Shown here one piece after another: positions 29,615 to 41,600 of a DNA stretch of 64,000 nt; the first letter of the stretch is position 1, and each line of letters begins with the position of its first letter. Location: positions 32,749,577-32,813,576 of the forward strand of contig CM066913.1 of assembly GCA_033964015.1 (NCBI GenBank). Direction: 5' to 3'. This DNA is from Scolanthus callimorphus. Lineage: Eukaryota > Cnidaria > Anthozoa > Actiniaria > Edwardsiidae. The notes beneath the pieces are model-generated. The model was not told the DNA's origin. It ran no database searches and saw only the letters and a list, made by a program, of their open reading frames with translations. The position numbers were made by a program, and so were the translations under genes.

Positions 29615-32600
29615 CTGTAAAATAAAGTAAAAAGAGTCACCAAATAGTTCTGGCCATTCCCGCACCCAGAGCTCCTATCACTTTTCCATTGTTTCCTAGG
29701 CAACCAGCGGTCAAGCAGCCAATCAGATTCGTTTCTCACTTGACATCAGAGCTACCGACGAGCTGTCAAACGGAGGAGCTCTTGGAACGGGAACGAGGAT
29801 ACTGTCGACAGATTAGAATACCGGCTTCTTTGTACCTACATTGAACATAACCCAGGCCTTTGCAATATTTCGCTAGTTGCGACTAGCGAAATATGATATC
29901 AACATTTAACAAAACCCAAGTCCATGCAATGTTTCGCTTTTTCACCTACATTTTACATAACCCAGGCCCATGCAATATTACGCTTGTCGTAAGTTCTTTT
30001 TACCTACATTTAACATAACCCCCTGCCTGCCATGCAATGTTTTGTGCTGTTGTTTGTTTATATCAACATTGAGCATAACCCAGGCCCATGCAATATTTCG
30101 CTTTTATACCAACATTTAACATAACCCTGGTCTTTGTAATGTTTCGCTTTCATACAAACATTGAACATAACCCTGGTCTTTGTAATGTTCGCTTTCATAC
30201 AAGCATTGCACATAACCCAGGACCTTACAATGCTATCCTTGTTTTGATGTTAAATAATGTGCGTCGAGTTTTCCATGAAGCTCTTGTTTCTCAAATCGTC
30301 ACGCAAATACTAGACGACTTCTAAAAGCATTCGTTCACAACTCCTGCCATACTGCGTTGTTTAGAATGTCCATCTGTAAACCATTTACGTGGCAGACAAT
30401 GATCGATGTGAAGAGCCGTGAGAACCAAAGACATATTTACAAAGAAAACCTTTGACTTTGGCTTTTATTCGCTAAGTGAGCAGTTTAACAGATTAATGTG
30501 TGAAGCTTCCCCAAGACAGCTCATGCAGATTCATGCAGGTTGCGAGCCAACATGCAGTTGAAAACATTTTAGCGGAGAAAAGCCTCTCCTTTCTGCAATC
30601 CATAAGCCAATCGCCTTACCCCACGCCTCTAAAACTGCTCACCTACATAGTCAAAGGTCACATGACTACAGGCCTGTACCTGAAGTCTCGGGTTCTGATT
30701 GGTCGATTGCCTCTTTCCGCGTGCCTTGCCAACTCGACCGTCGGATGCTAGCGGGATTTGTGCCCGTCTTGTCCTGTTCGTTCTTGGGAATTTGCGAGTT
30801 GTACCAGTGGCGATTATCCTCTATTGTGTCAAGGAGGTCCTGTGCGTCAGGATTAACTAGTTCGCCCCAGGTCTCCCACAGAGGTTGGGCAACGAAGTCG
30901 ATAAAAACAACCTGGAACGATCAAGCGGGACGTTCAATTCACCTGTCAAAACGTCAATGTTTGCGACCGACTCCCCAAACTTGCAGCTCGTAAGCTGAAT
31001 TGCACTGGGTCTCAACCGCGCCACTGGAAGCCAAGCGGTCATAAGCACAGACACTGAGGGTGGTCACTGCCAGAGGCTTTATTACATCCCCAGTGGTTAT
31101 TTAACGTCCCCCCTGAAACTGGGCAGAGTAGAAAGGCGAGACGGGACCTCGGTTTATTGACTCATCCGAAAGACGTGAAACACAGTAGAACAAAGTTCTA
31201 ATCACAATATGAACCAGTTCGACGAGACCCGGACAGAAAGAAAATGTACTTTGTCCCGGCCAGGAGTCGAACCCGGACCACAGCGGCGAGAGACTCAGAG
31301 TCACGTGGGGAGATATAATGATGATTGCGTATTGCAGTGCAATAACCGCGCATTTCCTTCTCACCTGGGACTTTTCTATAGACGCATTGTGTCTGTCCAT
31401 CATAGGACTGATCTCCATCCCGTCAATCGCTCGTTCCTTGTCTCCCTATCAACATAAAATGAATAGCGCCATCTAAAGAGCCCGTGTCAGCCACTCCTTT
31501 GTTATTGTTTTCGTTTGATATTAGGAGACGAATTACGTGTATAAATCTCTTACTAACCATCTAAAATCAAAGTTTCAGATTTGATTTACCAAATTCAATC
31601 AAGAACATTGTTCTATATTCTCTAAATCAGCCGATGGAAATGGATGCTTTCTCCGACTTGGTTTGTTGCTATGCTGTCAAAATGGCGGCTGACACAGGCT
31701 CTCTAAGTCCCATGCGGCCTGTTTTTGATAAAAGTATCTCTGAAGACATACATGGCATCAATATAGTCACAATAGTCACAATACCTGTCGAAAGAACTCC
31801 TCCATTAACCGGTCGACCCACTTTCTGTAGATGTTTAGCGGTTTGGTCGGATTACTAAGGTCAGCACAGTGGACCAGGCTCTTGAGGACCTGCATCCGGT
31901 CGGTGTAGTTGTCCAGGCACAGGACCCCCGTGCCGGCCACTTTCTTAGTCTCTACCATTGTCTTGAGAGACGCTAATAAACTCATATGCTTTGCATTATC
32001 TGTTGCTAATACCTGGAAAGTACAGAATCCAGCTCAGATTCTTGGTCATTGAATTCCTGGTCAAGGAATTCCTGGTCAAAACTTCCTGGCCAAAGAATTC
32101 CTGGAAAATGACCAACATGCAAACCAAGAAGCACTGAAGATTCCTGGAATTCCTGGAAAATGACCAACAAGCAAACCAAGAAGCAAACGGCGAGACTATA
32201 TTTTGGATTCGTTTACGTTTCAAACGTATGAGGTTTTGTCTGGCGTGTCTCATGTTTGACCAATGAAATGTCTGAGGTTTTGCTATGAGATTTGCACGTG
32301 TGTGACACAAAACGAGCACGTTTCATGGTGGCACCGAACGAGACAAAGCGTGCACGTTTGAAAATATCAACAAATGCAAAAACATCCCCACGTATCAGGA
32401 TTGAACGAAAAAGATAATAAACAGACAAAGCCAGAAAGTAGCACACAGGCAATAACAGAGAAACAATAACAGTGGCAGCGAGAGCAACAGACAAAAATGC
32501 ATGACAGACATAACAGGCAGTTATGACATCCAGCAAGCCAGTCAGATATGACATACAGACATAATAGACACGACAGACTGTCATGGCGGACACGCCAGAC

Positions 32601-35600
32601 TGTCATGGCGGACACGCCAGACATGACAGAAACACATGACAGACGGACAGACATGGCAAACATATATGACAGACAGATATAACAGACACGACAGACATGA
32701 CAGACCCGACAGACAGACATGACATACATGACAGACAGACACGACATACATGACAGACAGACAGACATGACAGACATGACAGACAGACATGACATACATG
32801 ACATACATGACAGACAGACATGACATACATGACAGACAGACAGACATGACATACATGACAGACAGACATGACATACATGACAGACAGACATGACATACAT
32901 GACAGACAGACATGACATACATGACAGACAGACATGACATACATGACAGACAGACATGACAAAATGACAGACATACGTGACAGACAGACAAACATACATG
33001 ACAGACACGACAGACAGACACGACAGACAGACACGACAGACAGCCAAACATGACAAACACACGACAGACAAACATGCTAGGCAAACGAACAGATTTTTCA
33101 GAGAGAAAGACAAATACACATGACAGGCACACAGACGGCTAGACACGATAACAATCACAAATCTTTACTCTCGCTAGTTTATCATGCTCTGCTTTATATG
33201 TTCAGCAAATATGTGTGATCGTCTACACGGTCAAGTTTCCTTGTCAAGGAAAAATTAGTCGTGTGAACTGTGCTTTAACATTTCACTTGTCATGTAGACC
33301 TACCATTTCAATGATCATACGTCTCGCCGTCTGACGTTCCGTTCTGCTGAGATTCTCGAATATATCGCAGTCCTCGTGTTGAAGGAGTTGGAACGCGACA
33401 GCTAAGTGATGGTTCTCTAGTACAGATTCGTCATTATACATCAACGCCATCTCGGAATCTGATGAAAATAAGGCGGATCGCATCATTAATAAGTGAAGGA
33501 CGAAACAACATTACAACAGCTTAAAGCATTGGCGCGCCTAAATAAAAAAATTATAGTCTCGCCAAATAGTGAAGCTTGGTCACAATATAATGGGAAACTG
33601 CACGAAAGCCGAGAAAGGACTTCCGCGTGAAGATAGACTTCTGTAATGTTAAGTTTTCGTGCGATTTTGGTAACGTTAAATTTCCGAGTTCTTAAAAAGA
33701 TTTCTGTAATGTTAATTTTCGTAATGTTCCGTCCGCGGTGAATAAAAAGATCCGTAAGTCAGTCCATAGGCCTCACAGGCTACTGGAAAAAGTTTGAAAA
33801 ATAGCCAAATTGTTTAAAAAATGTCTTAGATATCTATAGAAACAAATAAGAATACTTACTTAAAGGCCCATAAGCACCCAAGCCGCATTGCAGGCACACA
33901 AGAATAAAACGCAGTTAAAAATTCGATGCAAATTTTCAGTTTTAATTTGTGAAATGTAATGAACAATAGGAACCCCCTTTGGGACCTACAGTATCAGCCA
34001 ATCACAGCTGTTGAATAACAATAGATCCAACTGAAAACAAAGCGCAAAGGTTCCCGGTAGACTATGGGCCTTTAATGATCTGGTGTGTATATTGTGAGTA
34101 GATTCTCGGTTTTGAGGCGAGACTTCCGGTGAACTACAAGCCACTTCAAGCCACTATATTCGTTTCCATAGATATTTTAAAGACATTTTTTAAACAATTC
34201 GGCTATTTTTCAAACTTTTCCAGTAGCCTGTGAGGCCTATGGTCAGTCGCTCACACGAAAACATTTTTGACAGATAATGATATTTGCGTTTTTAGTCTCG
34301 TTTGCCCAATAGAAACGTAGCGTTCCTGACTTCAGAACACAGCGCCCAAAACAACACCAAACATATCTGGTCTCATTTTTCTGAGTTAGGGCATTGTGCG
34401 CATAATGAAAAAAAGAGAAGAAATATCCGGTGAAGGGGTTATGAACATGCGTAACTTACTAGTGGCTACAAGGAAGTGGTTATTAACGCCGGGATGGTCG
34501 ACATCGTGAACGGCGCTGGCGACTATCGCCGAGAGAATTTCGAGATCAGTGAATACGTTCTATGGAAAAAGAAAAGGTATCACATTTCATGTTATTTGCG
34601 CTAATATGTTGTGTCTTGTTTGGCGGGCCGAAAAATGTTATAGCCAAAGCGTTGTTTTGCGCGGTGAATTTTCAAAATGTGGTTTGATTTTCCTTTTTCT
34701 GTTCCGCAAGCCAAACCATCTAAGCCAATCAGATTCTTGTCTTGTTTCGCCTAGTGCAGTCGACTGGGTTTTCGTCGCGACAGAAAGCCAGTCGACTGCA
34801 CTGGCGTAACAGGGCTAGTACCTGATTGGTTTAGATACTTTTAAGTGTATGGTGACAAGGCCGGAAGCCATTCCGTGGCAAGTTTACACAGCTACGGCTA
34901 AACGCGCAACATTGTGTCCTGCAAGTTTCCCCGAGTGGCTAAACTAGGAAACATCGCACGCGTGTGTCTCGGACACATCAAATGTTTCTTGTCACGCGAA
35001 GAAACATTTCTTTGTGTCTCGGCTACAAAATTTGTCGCGCACAACAATGTTTCTCGCATGGCTAAACCGGGAAACATGAAGGAAACATGTGTCCGGCTTC
35101 AATGTTGCGCGCTACATGTGTCCTAGTTTAGCCAGGGCTTAAGAAAACTAACAGGAGTTTCTCCTCCCTCCGATCAACTGATCAGTATGCAAATTCTCCG
35201 TGCGCAAATTCACTTAATCTGTGAGGTAATTAGGTGAGAATTGATGAACTGATCACTGATGAAATACCAAATTCTCCTACACAGAGAGAAGTGTCAGTGG
35301 ACTTGCTACGGAGAATTACTATCCCGATCAGGAATACTCACATCGAAGGCTTGAGCAGAAAGCAGAACGTGAGTTGTTTGCGTGACATCTGCCGCGTGAA
35401 TACAGTTGTGAAAAGGACATCTTTTAGATAGTGATTCTGTGGAGAGAGATCGCATACGAAACATCAGTACCTATTTCTTCCTGAAGAGTGTTAATTATTC
35501 TGTGTGATATGTCGTGGGGCGCTATCGGCAAAAAAAAAAAACTCGGAATTTTCGGTTAGAAGCCAAACCCGGGATCTGGCAGGGATCGAAGAAATTTCGG

Positions 35601-38600
35601 AAAATTGGGACAACCTTTTGAGCTTACCCAAGAACCAGGCGCGCTTTCCATTTGGCCAAAAAATTACGGTTCGGGTTTTCGGTAGTTTCGATGGTCAATG
35701 CAAATGGACGGGTCCCGGAAAGTCACGTGCTCAACGAGACAGGACTGGGAATACCGATCGTGAATGGTCAAATCACAGGCAGCCCAAGTATGGTCGTTTA
35801 TAAAAAGTTTATCCTGGCTTGGCGATGTGGCTTTTGTATAAGAGCAATCGATAAACTCGTTAAATTGCTATAAAATCGTCACGGAGTTCTGGTAAATTAT
35901 GGCAAATAAAAGTAGAAGACTTGTCCTTTCCTCGTTTAGAGGTGTTGAAGAGTATTTCCGAGGGTTCCACCAGACCTCTGGTTAGAGGTGTCTAGTTTAT
36001 CGATTACTCTTATACAAAGCCACATAAACACTATAAATATCGCCAAGCCAGAATAAACTTTTTATAAAAACGACCATTGTACTTGGGCTGCCTAAACGAA
36101 ACTTCCGAAACGTGGCGCGTTCCATTTGGCAGATTTTTCGGGAATTTCGGCACAAAATCCAAGACTACCTCGTGAGGTTTTCCCGAATTTTCGCGGAAAT
36201 CTTTTCCGGGAAATGGCGTGTTCCATTTGGATTCGAGCCGAAATTCCCAGAAATTCTGCCAAATGGAAACGCCCCTGGTCGCGTCGGGAAAACGCATTTG
36301 ACATTGTTCCCGGCAGGATCCCGGTTCATTTCCCCGAAACCTTGCATTATCATCAGTTTATTCTCACCTCTACGAGAGACATATAATTTATAATGTAGTC
36401 GGCTTGATTTTGAAGATTTTTAGTAAGTCTCTGGCCTGAAAACACAACAAAAGTGATTTAGTTTGTGACTTGCTGCGCTGGGAAACGCCACGGTGGCATT
36501 GTGGGTAATTCCGTGCGCACTGATTCATGGGACTGAAAGTGACAACTTTTGCAAATCGAGTTCTTGGAGTGAAAAATGTTGAAGAGAACGCAGAAACGAG
36601 AGAAAAATACACGTAACTCATAGATGGGAGAATCAAGGACATTCTACTAACTGGCTTCGTGCAAGGAGAGACTTCACGGTAAGCATTTGTACATCATCTT
36701 TCCGGCATCGGATAATTTTATCGAATTCTGTCTCTGAACGCAAACTCAGTTCCTTTCGACTTTCCTCCGTTCTCGATAGAACTAAAAGTCAAGAATTTAG
36801 CCTTACCTGCAGAATTGTATATGATACAGCTAACATTGGGTGCCCTTGAGTTGTTTCTTGTAAAGCAAACGCGTCAAAGTCCCATCGATTGACATTTTCT
36901 AGTATCTGAGGAAGAAAGACTCGCTCGTTTTATCGCGCTACAGACGCGCTATAGCAAAGGTCATGTTTTTTTCGTGTTGTTTTGTCGATGCAAAATGAAA
37001 CACTCATTTGGCCGTCAACAACATTGAACCTAGCCTGCGTAGCAAGCGCAAAAGGAAAAGGGGGAGGACGTGAGCAGGCTACATTGAACCATGCAACAGT
37101 GACAGTGAAAAGATCATGAAATTGTTCAGGTTGAACCAAGGAAGTATAAAAATGTCGCCGAAGTTGTCAGGGATTTCAATAGAAGGCGAGTACCGGCGGT
37201 GAACCGCCGTCTACTTCACTGCTGACCGCCGACAACTTCATAATTACATAATTACTTATTAAACCAATAAAATACACAAATATGCCAATTATCTTGCCCT
37301 CAAAACACAGGAAAACGCCTTTTCTGCTACCGAAATTTGAAAATTTCCCGGGGGCAAAGGCTCAGGCCTTCGTATGGAACCCCAAACCCAGCCGCCTACT
37401 TCCAAAACTTAGCCTGCTACTTCAAAATTATTGAAACCCCTGGACAAGGTGAGGAATTTTTCTCGTGAAATCATGTCTCTTCGGGATTCTTGGTGTGCAT
37501 GTTACGTCACTGGCAGCCATGTTGGAGGAAAATCTAAAGAACAAAGAAAGTTCATTTGCTCCCTTTGTTCTGTCCTCCAACATGGCTGCCTCGCTTTTGT
37601 TATTTTATTACCAAAGGAATGATTGCAAACCAAGAATTTGATTGTTTACACTATGCAGTGTTTGTCAGCAACAGTCACAGGGGTGAACCGTGAACTGATC
37701 AATAGAGCAGATTTTGTATGACTGTGAAAAGTGCCGCAATCATGACCGTGCCATGCCCGGGGGGACTCACCATAAAAATAGATGGGGGTGCTCATTGGGA
37801 AAATCGATTTTAACCCAAAGGGATAGCAAATTGGGTGTGGTGAACAGTGAATTTTAACCCTAAAAGATAGCAAATTGGATAAGGAAAATCCTAATGTCAT
37901 TGTAATGGCATTGCGGTCCTTGAAATTACCATCAAGTTGAAACAATTTATTCTATTATCATTTGAATTTCTAGGTCACCTTTGGTGTGAGACCCCTTAAG
38001 GGATAGCAAACTCTTTGGAAACCCCTAAGAGATAAGTAGTTGGGTCAATTTTATACCCTAAGGGATAGGGCGAGCACTCCCATCTATTTTTACGGGAGAG
38101 TCCTCCCCCGTTGCCGTGACTTTTCAATTTCATTCCGTATCTACAGTAGGCCAGGTTCCTGCAGCACTATGATGCAGCGCAGCACTGTTCACAGTCACAC
38201 GAAATCTGCTCTAGAGGAGTACTTACTGTTGATAACTCTGATTCATTATGTACTTCTACACCAAACCTAACATAAAGAAAAAAATGTTTTGTCAGAGTAC
38301 GGCATGTGAAAGGAATTTTCACCAAAAATTAATCAAAATCATTGTCATACAATGTGCTACCACTGGTTTGTAGTTACAGTAAAAATGTTACAAATATTAT
38401 TACTACAGTAACTCTAAATAGTTGACTGTGAGTGACACTGCCACATTAGGCTATTTTTTACAGAACAATCTGCACACTATTTAATCAATGAATACTATAG
38501 GTGAGATTGCTATCACATAGTGCTTGGAGCCCTCTAATTACTACTTGGGCCCACCAACTGAAGTAGTGCATGCTAATTGACCATACATAAATAGTATTTT

Positions 38601-41600
38601 TAATAATAATAATTGGGGGGTTTGGTGCAAGAACGACCTAAGTGACGATTTGGACTGTTTTTTCGATTTTTTTATTTTTGACAAACAAACTGCGGAAACA
38701 TTGTTAAAATAGCCTAAAACTAGCCTCTCTGCATTTTCCCAAAAAAAAACGACGCGAGAACGCTGTAAAACGGCCTCTAACCAGTGGACCTAAGTGACTA
38801 TTCAGACTGCGCAAATCATGTTCAAATAGTCTAAGTTTTTCCTAAAAATCGCGCCGAGAACGATGTAAACCGGCCTTAGCCTTAAACCCTAAACCCTAAA
38901 CTCAATCTAACCCGAACTTATATCTAACCCGAAGGCTAACCTAACCCTAAAACTGGCGGTAAGCCTAGGGGTTTTTGCTATAAAATCGCATAGATTTGTC
39001 TATTGTTTTGAATACAAAAGAGCTTTTCATCCTACCTGGCGCATTGTTAACCCTTTGTAGCCCGAATTTATTTCTGTAATTTCGCTTATTTTGCAATGTT
39101 ATTTTGTTCTTCCACTTGAAAAAAAGAAAGAAGAAGGCCTCCTGCCCCCCCCCCCCCAAAAAAAAAACCCGCTGCTTGTAAAGACTAAGGGCTCACCCTT
39201 TTCAGTGAAGACAGTTGGATTCTTGGTTTCGCTTGTCGAACAGAGAGCGAGCCATGAATTCGCTTTATAAGCGCTTTTTCAAGTCATTTTCTACTACAGG
39301 AGCCGCTTTGCTTGCATCATAAAGCAAACAAAGTCGGTAGAGACAAACTTGTGGAAGAACTCACGAGTGAGGAGCACATTTTACGAGCAAAATCGAGTCA
39401 CAAAGAATTTGGCAGGCCGTGTGATGACTCTTTGAGTATTATGAAGCTTCTCTGTTGTTCTGTAGCAGAATTTCTGCACTGTCAAGACAATTTGGGTTAG
39501 TTTTGAATCCAAAAGAATGCATTCGGCGCAATATTCAGTTGACAGGTGCGAGTGACTAGGCACTTATAAAAAAATATCTAAAACTGGGGCTAGGGACAAA
39601 GTGCTGTCATTTTTTTACAGTTTTACCCATAATGCTTTGCGCTTGAAAAAGGGAAAACACCGTTTTACAGCAATCTAGTGGCGATTTTTTTGGGGGAAAT
39701 GCAGAGAGGCTAGTTTTAGGCTATTTTAACAATGTTTCCGCAGTTTGTTTGTCAAAAATCGAAAAATCGAAAAACAGTCCAAATCGTCACTTAGGTCGTT
39801 CTTGCACCAACCCCCTCAATTATAATGCAGATTTTTACAGATATTTCATATTATTTCTGAATGCACTTGGTTTGACCTGCAGAAGTAATAATAAGTTATA
39901 GCACTTTTTACCTCGGTACAGACCCAGAAAAACTGTGCAGTCTTGTTAGCTTCCGAACTCCATTGACCATCGACCGAGATCGGGCCCTTATACAGTCCCT
40001 CTTTTGTTTACTCTGATTAGTTTCCACTTCTAGTTGTTTATCTTCAAGAAAAAAAAAACAACACAATTTCCAGGTTAGTAAAAGAAGTCAAGAATTTGGA
40101 GTGAGTGGATTTTTGAAAGTTTAACAGTACATGCAGTTGCCTACCAGGAGTTTCCAAGGTCGTGTTCCGGAAGAGAAATAGGGAATGCGTCTCGTTAGGT
40201 TGAGGGGCTAGTGCAGGGTCTTTGGGGGAGGTGCATCTGTTGCTTACTGTACTGTCATCTAAAATGTACAAATGAAGGAGTGTTCAAGAAACAGGTAGTT
40301 TTAGTTTTAGTTTTTGCCCAGAGCAAGTTTTGGTGTTATTACTAAATTTTTACAGATTATTTGAGTATACCGTATGAACAGATTTTAGTATGATGCAGAA
40401 AATTAGGTATATTATGGATCAAGGGTTTCCACTCAACTTGTAAAGTCAGGGAAATCTCCCAAAAATCAAGTTTTGGAAATTATTGGGATTTTTATTGGTA
40501 TCTACTGGTAATAACTTTAATGAAGCCACAAAATTTTGATACCAAACACTTCACGTACAACATGTACAACTGTTTGATTTATTGACTGTATTTTGTAGTT
40601 TAAACCATTCCTTTACTTTTCAAAGAGATGGTTGATGTATCAGTCACAATTTCAACTTCCAGTTTCCATATTTGAGAAATATATTATATCTGTATCTTAT
40701 ATCTATATTTGAGAAATATAAATATATTATATTTTATATGTATTTTACAAATGTTAATTCCAAAACAGCTTAGTCCAATATTGTTCCGCCAATACATTGA
40801 CAAGGTCCTGTGTTGACTAACATTGTAGTATTTAATTGGAAAATTTGTGCCAGTGTAAACTTTCGAAGTACGGAAAACATTGTCTTAAGTTAATGCCCTC
40901 TGAAATCTTTACCATTTTAATTACTCTGGGCAAAATATCATTATCATTTTATCATTGAGCCTACTGCGAAATGATATGATGCATGGTTAATGTTACTGTT
41001 GGAATTTCATTTAACATTAACCTTTAATGAAGATGCTTTTATAAAATTATTTGTTTTTATTTTATGTGATTTTAATGGGGAATCTAATAAATTTGCAATC
41101 AAATTTCCCATCATATAACATCATAGCAGGCAAACTGCAGTACTTTAGAAATAAGTAACATTATTTAACCAAATTATATAATTGTGCATCTACATGTACA
41201 TTTACACAAAATAAAATACAGCTATGTAAATAAACAATATCAATCAATTGTAGTTTTCGTTTCTAAATAAATATGAATACATACTTATAAGTCTTGCTCA
41301 CAGCCAAAGGGAAACAATAAATGTTGCTGTTTTGCTAAGTATTATATTCGTTACCGTATTTAAAAAGAATTGACATTTTAAAAAGGTTTTCCACTTCTTT
41401 GAGTTTCAAACTATTAGAGGTTGAAAACAACCACAATAGACCAATTTCGATTTTCAAAATTTTAACTTGGATACATTAGACTAAGGGGAGGGAACAAAAG
41501 AAAATAACTAAATGACTCTTTTTTGATGCTGATGAGATTTCTTTTGTTTGATTCCCTTGAGCTTCAGCTACTCAAATGAAAATTGATAATTTGTTAAAGA

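Noticed and set aside
30666..30679. TAG at 30666 as the normal PDE4 stop
   Set aside because: A donor CAG|GTACAG lies just before it and joins in exact phase to an acidic last exon ending at 29421. Kept only as a possible alternative end.
32367..33158. 263-residue Cys-rich ORF on the - strand
   Set aside because: Made of the TGTC satellite; all frames are open and there is no signal peptide or ordered cysteine pattern.
38880..38945. Telomere array
   Set aside because: Only two or three CCCTAAA units, then diverged; lies inside a transposon and not at a chromosome end.
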